Under the pieces are notes generated by a model. The model had not been told where the DNA came from. It saw nothing but the letters and a program-made list of their open reading frames with translations, and did no database searches. Below, piece by piece: positions 24,201-34,559 of a stretch of 64,000 nt of DNA. Numbering within the stretch: position 1 is the stretch's first letter; each line of letters begins with the position of its first letter. The stretch is from Cladopsammia gracilis (taxonomy: Eukaryota > Cnidaria > Anthozoa > Scleractinia > Dendrophylliidae): NCBI GenBank assembly GCA_022457155.1, contig JAJGOT010000001.1, positions 2,007,001 through 2,071,000 of the forward strand, written 5' to 3'. A program made the position numbers and the translations under genes.

Positions 24201-25690
24201 GATTTTCCATATTCAATTGCAGTGAAAAGTTACAGAATATTTTCGAAAAGGGAAGAAAAAAATTGGAATGATCCCACGGAAATGGCTCTTGACGAAAAAG
24301 TTTTCGGAATTAAGAAATTCGCCAACACATTTTGTTGATTATATGTTAGCCTAGCTTCTGTCCAAATTTAAGGAAAATCGAACAAATTCCCTTTGAGTTG
24401 TAGCTCTTTAAAGTGTCCCCAACAAGACTAAAATTAACTTTGAGAAAACGGCGCTTAAAAAACATATCGCTTAATAAACAAACTCTGCCCACAAAAGTTA
24501 TACCGTCATTTCTCCGTCAATTTTCACTATTTTTCGATAATTGTTTTTTTGGATGAAAGTTCATTCTGTAAACTTTATTTTAACGCCAAAAAAAAAATTT
24601 CAATAAATTTTCGATCTGAAGGTACACTGTAACCTTATTTAGTATATACATGATGCCCTTTTTAATAACACAATAACTTGAGTTAAATTACAAATGTTTC
24701 AATACAAAATTATCCTACCAACGAGATGTTCTCTTTTTCGTGCAAAGATGATAGAGTAAAAAATTTGTTAGCTATGCCATGTACTCCCACAAACACTTCC
24801 TCGTATGTTATTCCACTGTATTATCATTTCTAAATTTTGGCATTCTTTCAAGAATTGGTGGTTTGAAAAAAAAAAACATCAAACGTTTAAGGTTACAGTG
24901 TACCTTCGGGGGTGTCTCCAGTACAACAGCTCCAGCGTCTTAATATTACACTTAATATACCTAAACCCAGATATCAAATTAAAGCTTATAGAGCTGGCTA
25001 TCTAAATATGGAAACCATTTGCTAATAAAATGAATTGTCGAATTCTTTACGACGTCTAAATTCGAACGTCCGACTCTACACCTGAACTCACTTTTCACAT
25101 GTACTCTTGTACTTATAAATTTGCACATGCATTTTAATTTTTCTAGTAAAAAATAAATAATATAAATAATGTTGTCAAATAAAGTATAAAAAAGGGCATC
25201 TCTATTATTTCATCAGTTTCTACTCAGAATAATTTTTTGGCATGCTTTCTAGAATTGGTGGTTTGAAAAAATTCATCAAACGTTCGATCTAAATGAATGC
25301 AATGTTCTATATGGCTGGCACAAAAATACACAACTTAAAGATATTTTAAATTAAGTTACTCTCGTTGCTAAATATTTTATTTTCTCCTGTAATCAGGACA
25401 ACACCTCTGTGATTTTTTACAGATTTCCTGTATTTTTTTAAACAACAAAATCGATACCCTCAAGCAAATCGCGCTCCAAAACAAACAGCTGGAAGATTTT
25501 CATAAAAAATGGAATAATTTTATTTATTTTTTTTATATATTTTTCTGTTATTTATTTCCTTTACACCTGTACTCACTTGTCACATGTACTCTTGTACTTA
25601 CAAATTGCACATTGTTATTTTTCTAGTAAAGTGTAAATGATATAAATAATGTTGTCAAATAAAGTATAAAAAGGCATCTCTATTACTTGA
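21231..25690 (+). pseudogene. Tx1-like (L1-clade) LINE ORF2 remnant, split by insertions
   Basis: At 21240-21560 the translation reads like the C-terminal third of Tx1/L1 ORF2: EYTLSRLGGFAFLLDCRYD, then LDNLPPFYYSVLRYWQEYR. After a 2.8 kb insertion the same ORF resumes at 24640-24890 with a frameshifted zinc-knuckle-like region and FWHSFKNWW. A related copy at 25250-25540 encodes NWWFEK, LYGWHKNTQL and VAKYFIF. Two 3' UTR copies follow, each ending AATAAAGTATAAAAA (about 25190 and 25670). Stops and frameshifts are frequent, so it is dead. No protein from this family is expected to be made here. Confidence 0.65.
21801..24635. mobile_element. Large foldback element with TA target duplication
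   Basis: The outer ends AGGTTACAGTGTACCTTC and GAAGGTACACTGTAACCT are inverted repeats flanked by TA. Inside, about 21992-22860 and 23255-24110 are inverted repeats of roughly 850 bp each, separated by about 400 bp. Identical short open frames therefore appear on opposite strands. The first 180 bp (to about 21985) recurs at 24891-25073. It interrupts the LINE at 21231-25690. Confidence 0.7.
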
Positions 25691-26715
25691 TCAGTTTCTA
25701 CTTAGAATGACTTTTGAATAGGCTAGAAAAGGCTTGTCCTTTATTTTCTCGCGAATGGGCTACGATCGATTTTTGCGTTTTATTGTTTAATTTAAGACAG
25801 AAATCTTGACTTTTGTCTTCACAAAAGGCCATGTAATCTTTCAGGCATTTTGCCGCTAATGGCTGCATAGTAATTAACAAAAACGAAGTGACGACTAAGC
25901 ATTGAAGAGCACACCTGCCTATTCACACTGCGAGTAATTTTTGTTTTGCTAAATTTATAACGAAAGTTCGTTAAAGGGACGGTGGTCGAGAGTGGCCAGC
26001 AAAACTGAATATCGTGTTTTCATGATCATGGCCAGGAGCGTGCTTAAGCTTGCTGTATTATCTTAAAGTAGAAAGAAAGAATCGCCAAAACTGATAAACG
26101 CAAAGAAATATGAACTAAACAGAGAAAATAACGACTAAAAAAACTCAAAATTCCACCAGAATGGATTTTTTGATTTCTTGACCGCCTGTCGCGAATTCAA
26201 AATTTCATTAACTGTATAGTTCACCTTTATCCTTGTAATCGGTAGGCTTTGCGCTGTTTTCAGTGCCTTTGTAGAATCTTTCTATTTGGTAACATTTCGG
26301 TATTTCGGCCAGACACTAGCTCTGCCTTTTAAACTTTTGTCTATTGGACTCATAGCGTTTCGCGTATCCACCCAGCACTGAAAAGTCTATCGGATGACAG
26401 TTATTTTGGCTGACACGAAAATATCAGGCAATTAATTTCACGATCAGCGCTGACATAAACCGTATGATGGCGAAAAAACTTCGGGAACACTACTAACACG
26501 ATATTTAACCCAATATTTAACATTTAATAACTCCGTTAACTATTTTTTATATTCAAAGTAAAACGATTCACGATAGAAGTTTGTCTGATACATGTGATCT
26601 TCTGGGCAAGGTTCTGAGAAACTGAGATTCAGAAGACTAGCTGTTGTTGTCAGTTTCGACTGACTTTTAACAAGCTGAGGTGAAGTTTCTTTTCATCTAC
26701 GTTCCTCATAAACTG
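25691..26715. other. No recognisable feature
   Basis: AT-rich sequence with no splice-flanked coding segments, TIRs or RT signatures that I can see. Homology to copy A resumes near 26715-26740. Confidence 0.4.
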
Positions 26716-27293
26716 AATTACTCATAAAACGCAGGTCCAGTGCTAGAATTGGAACGATCCCGATCCGGCATTTGAAAACAGTTGAAAGTAAAATATGAGT
26801 CCAGATGAAAGGTTTTCGCACGCCCTTCACCAACCGACGTATGCCTAACACGACAGTGAGCGGATTTGTACCTCGGCCACAAAAATTGTTTCATAAACCA
26901 GAGTATATACAAGCCTAACATTATATACTTTACTATAAAAGGAACAGTTACCTTGCGTTTCCCGTAAAGGAGATGCTGCGCTGATAATTTTAGGTTAGTA
27001 CGTGGTTAGTACGTATTTTAGGTTGGCACGAGGTTTGTACGTTATCATGAGAAATGACACAATATATTTTCAGCCTGTATTAAGACTTCGGCTCATATAT
27101 AACATAAATATTGCATCCTTTTCAATTTAAGCTCTAAATTGAGTTTTTGGCGTTAGGTTATTAAAGAGTAAGTAATTTGGCTTGACACAATGGCCAGTTC
27201 AATATATTTTGTAATTTAAATGTACGTCAAGACGGAATGAAAGCGATTTTAACATGTTATTAAACAGCTGTCTTTTAACGACGCTAGCGAATG

Positions 27294-27770
27294 TGTTGTT
27301 ACTTTTCTTGGGTGTCCTGTTTCCGAGCTTCCCATAGGCCTTTTCGAGAGTAACGACCATGTGCTCTTAGCGTCGGCCATGTTGTTTTTTGTGACCAGAG
27401 TTTATTTATCCGATTCTGAATGTTTTTTCTTTTCTATGCCGGATAGATCTACGAGTATCAACACTTGTGTAAGTTTATTATTCTGTACTTTCCAATTATT
27501 AAATATTTGCTTTGAGTGTATTTAGGACGTTTTTCTTAGACGGAACATTGTATTTTACAGCGAATTGCAGCGAACGAACCCACCGAACGCAGATGTGAAT
27601 TATCTACATGTATATATATAATGGAACTGAATGAGAATCTGTAGGTGAAGAACCTGTGGGAGAACTTGTAATCTCGACTGTGGAAACTACGGTGTAATAA
27701 AGTGACTGTCCTTAATCTATCTTCTTGAGTGGAATTGAAATGTCTCAACTACACGGACCCGGCGACCACA
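27294..27770 (+). mobile_element. Solo LTR with 5-bp target duplication
   Basis: The 477-bp segment starts TGTTGTTAC and ends GCGACCACA, the TG...CA pattern of LTRs. It is flanked by GAATG on both sides (27289-27293, 27771-27775). Copy A has the empty site (GCTAGCAAATGAAACAAC near 4665). An AATAAAG polyadenylation-like signal lies near 27695, near the end of the LTR. There is no internal region, so it is a solo LTR made by LTR-LTR recombination. Confidence 0.85.
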
Positions 27771-28069
27771 GAATGAAACAATTTATTAACAAAGTTATCC
27801 TACCTTAATAATAGTGTATGTTGTGAAAGTTTAGCATTCATAACGGGGCTAGCGCTATTAATGCGCAAATAATTCGCGTGGGTGACATATCGAGTGAACC
27901 AGTTTATATGGTAATCTTATTTTATATTAATAAATTAATTAATTAAGGTATAAAAAGCAAGTTGTCTTTCTTTGTCTCAGTTAGGTTACCTAAAAAACGT
28001 AATTTAGTTAATAATACCCTAAGGCTATCTATACCTTATTATTAGTTCAATCATTCGCTATCGGCTCCG

Positions 28070-28547
28070 CGCATTTCCCTTTCGTAAACGGTCGATGCCA
28101 TTTTAGTGACACTTAGAAAAATTTTCACCAATTTTAGAATTATTTTTTCTATCAGAAAAAAGAAAAATGGAATATAATTACATGAAATCGAACCCGGAAC
28201 CTCTGCATGCTAGCATCTCTCTTTTATCACTAGACCACTGGGTTGATCCGGCAAACACAAGAAAAATTTAATTATAAAAGGTGCTTTTCTTAATATATAC
28301 CAATAACAGGTCACTCCCTAAATCTTACCTAACCGTGAATCTAGCTTAGATCTAATAATCGCTTTACCTAGGCCCAATTTGATCTAATAATGATAGCCTA
28401 TTTTCGTCCCAATCCAGGCATAAACTAGAGAGAAATAGTATCGACCATTACAAAAGGCTTGGTTACTAATGAATGCTAATGATGACATCGACCGTTAAAA
28501 ATGGCATCGACCGTTAAAAATGGCATCGACCGTTTACGAAAGGGAAA
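28070..28547. mobile_element. Element with inverted ends and tRNA-like internal promoter
   Basis: Left TTTCCCTTTCGTAAACGGTC and right GACCGTTTACGAAAGGGAAA are inverted repeats extending into CGATGCCATTTT. ATCGGCTCCGC flanks both sides, resembling a long target duplication. On the minus strand 28265-28190 has an A box (TGGTCTAGTGA) and B box (GGTTCGATTTC). Copy A lacks the insertion near 5425. Confidence 0.6.
28190..28265 (-). repeat. tRNA-derived SINE-like head
   Basis: On the minus strand, CCAGTGGTCTAGTGATAAAA and TTCCGGGTTCGATTTC match Pol III A and B boxes at tRNA spacing. The acceptor arms do not pair well, so it is a tRNA-derived repeat and not a tRNA gene. Confidence 0.5.
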
Positions 28548-29140
28548 TCAGCATCGGCTCCGCACCTTTACCTCGGAAAAGATGGTCGCGAGAAATTCCA
28601 GCAGTTTAACAAAAGACCGTGATTTTCAAACTGGTACATATCAGATAGTTGTGTTTAGACAATACTTGTAATGGACCTGAGCCGACGTATGCATGCAATC
28701 TAGGGCCGCGATAAACCGAGAGTCTTTTCCGCTAGAGAGAAAACAACGGTACATGTAAAACTACTTTTACTCATTCTTTTCTACTATAAGGTGTATATAT
28801 AACAATTGTAATTAAAATGTAATTATACGATGTGGCCGAGATTCTCCTGCGCATTTTTCCTTATTGAAATTTTTGTTGTTCATTTTGTTTGTTTGTTTTT
28901 TTGTGTGTTTTGTTCAAACTGAATAAAAGGAGTAACTCTTCTCCATGTCGGACATCTTGTTATCATGTTTAAAATATATCATAAAACTTTCTTACGCATG
29001 CGCATGAGTCACGCTGGCCGTGATTCTTTCCCGACATTATAGGAATCTCAGCAATCACGACAGCAACGCCAAGGAAAACGCCACTTGAAAAAAAAATATT
29101 CGCGCTCTTTTTAACTACTTTGCCATTGTTCCAATTTATT

Positions 29141-29317
29141 TAAATGAATAAATGAATAAATAAATATCCTTTATTTACCCTCGGCAGTGTTTATAACACA
29201 AGTGCTAGTGGGACCGAGCATTCAAATTAAACATAACATTTTTAAAAATCCCAACTGGTAGGAGGCAAACCGGTTGGCTATTTTACAAGGGTGGCCGAGG
29301 AGTTGAACTCGTTTTTT
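29141..29317 (-). mobile_element. 5'-truncated non-LTR 3' end with AATAAATG-type tail
   Basis: It is present in copy B only. The segment ends on its left with repeated AATAAATGAATAAATAAATA. On the minus strand it carries a short 3' UTR ending GGGTAAATAAAGGATATTT. Copy A reads through near 5545-5560. Confidence 0.55.
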
Positions 29318-29651
29318 CTAACGTGACTGGCGTGAATTGTCTAGGAGCTGAATTCGTAGGGACGGCCGGCTTTCAAGTTCAAAATGAGCAATTCTAAGGT
29401 CTTCTAAATTCGAATGAAAAGAATTAACTCTAACTTGTTATTTTTCCCACACAATCACAAAGTCAATCGTATGTCGTGTACAGTGTACATTTAAGCAGTA
29501 ACCACATTGTGATTTACACGCATTTTTGGTGATCTCCCAACATCCCTTGTGGCTTTATAACGCCGGATAAACTCATAGAAAATGCGGCATATTGCTTAAG
29601 TACAGACATTAGCACGCGATATTAAGAAGATCATTTGCCGGAACAATCACT

Positions 29652-30968
29652 TTAACCAATAAATAAAGCTTTTCCTGAAAACACAGCTCCAAATATTAGC
29701 GTAACAGCGCCAAGTAGTATAAGCAGCACATCAATACAAATTTCATATGCTTTTAGCTGATTAAACTTCAACTTCAGGTGTAAAGCACATGGAAAAATAT
29801 ACGTAATAAATGCGATAATTATACTTCCAGTAAACGAAACAATCAGGGCAAATTTTGGTACCAGGATTGCTATCACAACCGTAAACAGAACAATAATGAT
29901 GCGAATCAGTATTGAACCCAGTATCGGGATTTTAGAAAACGTGTTCGTGATAGGGACTTCCGTTTCCTCCAGTAACACAAACACTGGGTGAAGAATCAAG
30001 GCGTATGAAAGTATACAACTGAAAACAAAAATAAAACTAATACTCATACGAAAGGGACCTGCAGGGAAATTGTTAATGATAACTTCATCTGTGAGGGATC
30101 CAAAGGAAAGGAATGCAAAAGAAGAAAAAGTAAGTTTTATCAATAAGTTTACAAGATACGCTATAGCAAGAGCCATGGTAAATTTGTGTTTTTCACGCAT
30201 GCTGTCCTCAGCTAAAGGTAGGATTGCAATCGCGCTATAACTGAAAATTATAATCGGAAGAGCGATAGTGACTCCTTCAGTGTCCCAAAACAGGAAAGTG
30301 TCCAAATTCCACTCATCCACGTGATCGGCACCGTACCAGAGAACAGAGGTCAAAACGGAGATTAACGCAACAACGCTAAGGTAACTAAACCAGGCGATTT
30401 CTGATAAGGACTTCAGGAACGTTGTTGGAAAAACCACGACTCCTGCAATGCATGTCCACTCAGTGACTGTGAGGGGGACTGATGGGAGGGCGTGACTCAT
30501 CAGAGATCCGCAGAGAATCAGATACGAAACTGAAGTCTGAAACAAAGCCACCTGTACTAAAGCTGTTACAAGATAGCCACCATATTTGGGCCAAAAAACC
30601 TCTCCTAAGTCTTTGAACGTTGACCTCTTCCTTACTCGCCTTCGTTTATCATCAGTGTCATAAAGACACTCGATAAGAACTTTCCCTGTATACCATGAGC
30701 AAATCGGCATTAATAACAAAGCCAGGATGGCAACAATCCCTCCACGTTTGACAGCATACGGCAGAGCCAAGAAGCCAACACCTTCAATGAAGTTAACAAT
30801 GTTGACCGCTGTTTTACAAACTGAAGCACTGTCAGTGGAGGGCTGGGGATTGCTTTTGTGTGCTGGTTTTGTGACGTCACTGTCAGCAGAATATTCAGTG
30901 TCGCTGGACTGTAGCTCTGTGATGGCTATACGTTCGAACTCTTCGTCAGAAAGGTCACTTGTATCCAT
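29652..30968 (-). CDS. SLC32/VIAAT-like vesicular amino-acid transporter, copy B
   Basis: A 438-codon frame, ATG at 30968 to stop at 29652, equal in length to copy A (5837-7153) and without frameshifts. The acidic N-terminal tail (DLSDEEFERIAITELQSSD) precedes the first helix VNIVNFIEGVGFLALPYAV. The motif CSWYTGKVLIECLYD and the later NNFPAGPFRMS and YIFPCALHLK regions are conserved. Differences from copy A cluster in membrane segments, for example IIFSYSAIAILPLAED against IIYSYGAVPILPLAED and YALILHP against YALPLFP, so transport specificity could differ. The reading frame extends 22 codons upstream through a TGTTTGTAG stretch, but the ATG conserved with copy A is the better start. Likely a proton-coupled vesicular or lysosomal carrier; the substrate is unknown. 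Confidence 0.88.
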   Translation of the reverse strand: MDTSDLSDEEFERIAITELQSSDTEYSADSDVTKPAHKSNPQPSTDSASVCKTAVNIVNFIEGVGFLALPYAVKRGGIVAILALLLMPICSWYTGKVLIECLYDTDDKRRRVRKRSTFKDLGEVFWPKYGGYLVTALVQVALFQTSVSYLILCGSLMSHALPSVPLTVTEWTCIAGVVVFPTTFLKSLSEIAWFSYLSVVALISVLTSVLWYGADHVDEWNLDTFLFWDTEGVTIALPIIIFSYSAIAILPLAEDSMREKHKFTMALAIAYLVNLLIKLTFSSFAFLSFGSLTDEVIINNFPAGPFRMSISFIFVFSCILSYALILHPVFVLLEETEVPITNTFSKIPILGSILIRIIIVLFTVVIAILVPKFALIVSFTGSIIIAFITYIFPCALHLKLKFNQLKAYEICIDVLLILLGAVTLIFGAVFSGKALFIG

Positions 30969-31082
30969 GCTCCACTTGTAGTATGAGTGGCTACAAACAT
31001 TTTGAATAAATGATAGATATATAGTGCATATCATAATTGTTTAAGAATAACATTTAATGCCCATGCTCGTCTTTTAATTTAA

Positions 31083-31459
31083 AGGGGCCACGTCATCATT
31101 TTTAGTGTTACTTTAAAAACCAAACTACATCTTTATATCAGTGAAAACCCAAAAACAGGTCAGTTTTGTTTACAATTATTTTTACTAGTGCTCTAAGAGT
31201 AAAAATAAGTGTATTGGGCTGCAGATGGCCAAAATGGAAATGGTTGCGTCTTGAAAAATATTGGGCCAATTTTTCAAATTTTTCGCTTTTCTTTGGGAAA
31301 ACTCGCTAAAACTCTGATTATGGTTTATTTTCTCTTCTAAAATTCACTTGATATCTTCCTCTTAGTGTTCTATAAGCATTTAGTGTACGACAAAGGTACT
31401 TAATTTAGGGCAGTTTTGACCCAAAAACCCAAAGTAACTGTGACATATATTTAGCTCCT
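31083..31459. mobile_element. TTAA-type MITE, relative of 55383-55576
   Basis: It begins TTAA-AGGGGCCACGTCATC and shares TTTTTAGT(G/A)T(T/C)ACTTTAAAAA and GGCTGC(A/G)GATGGCCA with the copy in AGXT2 intron 4. The right end GCTCCTTTAA is approximate. Confidence 0.5.
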
Positions 31460-31884
31460 TTAAGGTGTTCTTATATTTATAACCGGCCGATTGATTCCCT
31501 GTCAGGGTTTTAATAGTGAGAAGATAGAACTCGCAAACTTGACAGAAGACAATGAAACATACGAAACGAATCGCCAGCAAAACAATTGAAGAATTACAAA
31601 ATTATTTTTGAGATGAATTGAAAATGATCTTCTCACTGCTTGTGCATTTTGTACTGTGCAGTGTTTTGGCGTTGTTAAATCTCTTATCTCTAATCGTTTA
31701 AACTGGTTTTCTTTGATGTATGCTTCTGATTTGTAGACTCCACGTTTACTGGTATTTACTCTGCGTCGTTTTCAATGCGGACACAACAGGCGATCTTTGC
31801 TGACGTCATTGTTTACATTTTGCTTCATTAGCATACGAATTTACGCAGAGAACGCACCGTGCTGTTAAAATACGAATTGACTTT

Positions 31885-32050
31885 TTCGAATCGCCAGTTC
31901 AAAGTGGCGAATCACCAGTTCACAGGGGCGAATCGCAGTTCAAAGTGGCGAATCGCGGTTCAAAGTGGCGAATCGCCAGTTCAAAGTGGTGAATCGCCAG
32001 TTGAACGTGGCGAGGGCGATCGCTAGTTCAAAGTAACGAATAGCCAGTTC
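31885..32050. repeat. Minisatellite, unit about 20-21 bp
   Basis: About eight imperfect units of AGTTCAAAGTGGCGAATCGCC. Unit edges vary (CGCGG, CACCAG). It lies upstream of transporter B and is absent from the corresponding place in copy A. Confidence 0.85.
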
Positions 32051-32089
32051 GCAAATATAGTATTTATAGCATGGCTCCTAATAGGCACC

Positions 32090-32285
32090 GTATGCATCCC
32101 TACCTGCTTTGCTTCCCGATTTAACGATACTCTTTCGTTATTAATTACAATCAAGGATGCTTTTACCAAGAGTCTCGTGCAGCAAACGTATCACAGCAAT
32201 TAATGATCGCCAAGCTATGGATATCCAATTTTATTGTGCTATTAGAAATTAAAAATCCCCCATTGTTTTAAGGGGCGTCAAATAT
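32090..32285. repeat. Block duplicated at 10690-10885
   Basis: Counterpart of the block in copy A, same orientation, ending in the AGGGGCGTCAAAT / AGGGGGCGTAAAAT pair. It marks the right side of copy B of the segmental duplication. Confidence 0.7.
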
Positions 32286-32892
32286 AATTAAATTGTCACT
32301 AGCTCCATAACAGAATCGAATGGAACGTATCCCTTGGTTATGCAGAATTGGAAAATGGTCATTTGTTGTTTAGTCACTCTACAGTGAAACGAAAACAAAA
32401 CAAGGAGCTGTACACAGCTTAAACTGGTGGCGTCTTTACACCATTGCAGTATTGATTCCTGAGTATTTTGGGTGCTTATACGGAGAAACATAAAATTATG
32501 TCTGAAAAGTAATACTACATTCAGTAGCCGACACGATCGCTAACTGAAATGCAAAGTAATATAAAGCAAAAATCGTGAAACTCAAATCTACGTGCGATTC
32601 AAGGCACATAATGACATGCGTTAAGTTTGTTGATCTTTACAGTCTCACGCATTGCATGTTAGAAGAATTTTCTTTTTTCAAACTCGTATTTTCATGGTTC
32701 ACCATTCAAATCCTTTCAATAGGAAAATAATTGCCATTATCATTCGACTGTGACGTCATTTTGCCTTATAAGGAAAAGAGAACACGCAAAATATCCGAGC
32801 GTATTACACAGTAGATTGCCGTATTACACCTTAGCATCCCGGTTTCAAGACACAATCTATTATAAATACAAGAATTTCAGTCGAATAATAAA

Positions 32893-33036
32893 TCCCTTAT
32901 TCGATGGTTATAGAGATAATACGTGCGGACATTTTACTCATTGCTCGCATTTTTTGTCGCCCCTACGGGGCTCGAAAAATTACTACGCAACTCGTAAAAT
33001 ATCCGCGCGTATTATCTGTTAAACCATCGAATAAGG
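32893..33036. repeat. Foldback MITE, arms about 43 bp
   Basis: CCTTATTCGATGGTTATAGA and the inverted TCTGTTAAACCATCGAATAAGG bound the element; ATAATACGTGCGGACATTTTAC is mirrored as GTAAAATATCCGCGCGTATTAT. It lies just outside the Penelope-like fragment. Confidence 0.75.
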
Positions 33037-33150
33037 TGTATTTATACAATTTAAAACCAGGACTAAACGAAGTATTATTAATAAAACAGGTTTTCAGAAG
33101 AATATTAACAATGATTTAGAAATACATAGACAAGTAAAAACAAGCGATAT

Positions 33151-33195
33151 AATATCCCGACGTTTCAGCGACCTCATGACGCCATTATCAAGGGT
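33151..33195 (-). ncRNA. Possible degenerate hammerhead-like motif of a Penelope-like element
   Basis: Minus strand reads TTGATAATGGCG ... CGCTGAAACGTCGGGA, resembling the CUGANGA / stem II / GAAA layout of hammerhead ribozymes known in Penelope-like elements. The first core box is not canonical, so self-cleavage is doubtful. Its position just 3' of the GIY-YIG frame fits the family. Confidence 0.3.
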
Positions 33196-33261
33196 ACAAA
33201 TAAGAATAAAATTAACAAATGCGAGTTCAAGAGTAATAACTAATTTACATAGCGGAGGTGG

Positions 33262-33897
33262 CTACACAAATATTTCAGCACGGATAGAATCCGTTTGCAC
33301 ATTCAAACTCGGTGTTAATTGTTTGATGTAAAGCATCTCGTTGACTAGACAATCAAATTTGTTCATGCATTTCTTGAGAACTTTGAAACAGCTAAGGAGG
33401 TCCTCAGGGACAGCACCCGCGTGGTCGTTGTCATAGTGCTTGCGTACTGAAGATGACGTGCTTTTATGGCCATCCACGCGGGGATATAAATGCCCGCGCG
33501 TGTAGCCATCATAGCTCCCTGTATCACACAGGTTACATTTAAACTGGTACACTACGCGCTGTTGATTAACTAACTGCGGTTTAGTCTCACAATCTTTAAG
33601 GTCTTGGCCAATTTTCCGACTGACAAATACGGGCTGGATTGTGGTCTGGAGTTTAATGCTAAGGTCTTTCAACTGCGTCTTAACAATGTTAGCGGAGTCT
33701 TGGTCCTTAAAGGGTAAGACTACTCGGGTTACGTCATTTCCCGCCAAATTTCCCGAAGCCTGCAATGGTTGCTGGTCAGCAATTCTCGAGTTGATAAAGG
33801 TTTTAATGGCAGAGTTGATAAGGTGGTAAGTGAAAAAATAAGTTAGATAAGAAATTAAACCTTGAATGGTATTTTCGGAAAACAATACAAAATACAA
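33262..33897 (-). pseudogene. Penelope-like element C-terminal GIY-YIG endonuclease fragment
   Basis: The frame has VVLPFKDQDSANIVKTQL, then RVVYQFKCNLCDTGSYDGYT followed by RGHLYPRVDGHK and SVRKHYDNDH. This is the layout of the C-terminal GIY-YIG domain of Penelope-like retroelements (V-Y-x-F-x-C-x2-C, Y-x-G-x-T-x-R-x-L, R-V-x-x-H). The upstream reverse transcriptase is absent and the first 40 residues look unrelated, so the copy is 5'-truncated. The stop at 33262 is a plausible natural end. Confidence 0.7.
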
Positions 33898-34020
33898 TTT
33901 TGTCAGCTCTAGCTATATCTTGAGACCACTTAAAATAAAATGTTCTAAAACATGTGCGTCACGCGAAATCTCCCCTTTCAATTCGAGTATACCGTCGACT
34001 CCCGATAATTCAAACCCTTG

Positions 34021-34558
34021 CTAACTCGAACCTCGCGCTAACTCGAACCAAAATCGATTTCCCCTGGATTTCCGTTATACATTTACTGTAATTTTACCCT
34101 CGATAACTTGAACCCTCGCTAACTCGAACCCTCGCTAACTCGAACCCTCGCTAACTCGAACCCTCGCTAACCCGAACCCTCTCTAACTCGAACCCTCGCT
34201 AACTCGAACCCTCTCTAACTCGAGCACTCTCTAACTCGAACCCTCTCTCTAACTCGAACCCTCTCTAACTCGAATCCTCTCTAACTCGAACCTTCTCTAA
34301 TTCGAACCCTATCTAACTCGAACCCTCGCTAATTTGAACCCTCTCTAACTCGCACCCTCTCTAACTCGAACACTCTCTAACTCGAACCCTCGCTAACTCG
34401 AACCCTCGCTAACTCGAACCCTCGCTAACTCGAACCCTCTCTAACTCGAACCCTGGCTAACTCGAACCCTCTCTAACACGAGCACTCTCTAACTCGAACC
34501 CTCTTTAACTCGAACCCTCTCTAACTCGAACCCTCTCTAACTCGAACCTCTCGAACCT
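34021..34558. repeat. Minisatellite CTAACTCGAACCCTCG/T, about 33 units
   Basis: Roughly 540 bp of 15-16 bp units alternating CTCGCTAACTCGAACC and CTCTCTAACTCGAACC, with variants (CGAGCAC, CACGAGC). The left flank contains CCCGATAATTCAAACC and CCCTCGATAACTTGAACC, sequence typical of a pogo/Tigger-like MITE terminus from which the array probably grew. Confidence 0.9.
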
Positions 34559-34559
34559 T

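Noticed and set aside
34021..34558. CRISPR-like or telomere-like array
   Set aside because: Units are 15-16 bp head to tail without spacers and do not match TTAGGG; it is a minisatellite.
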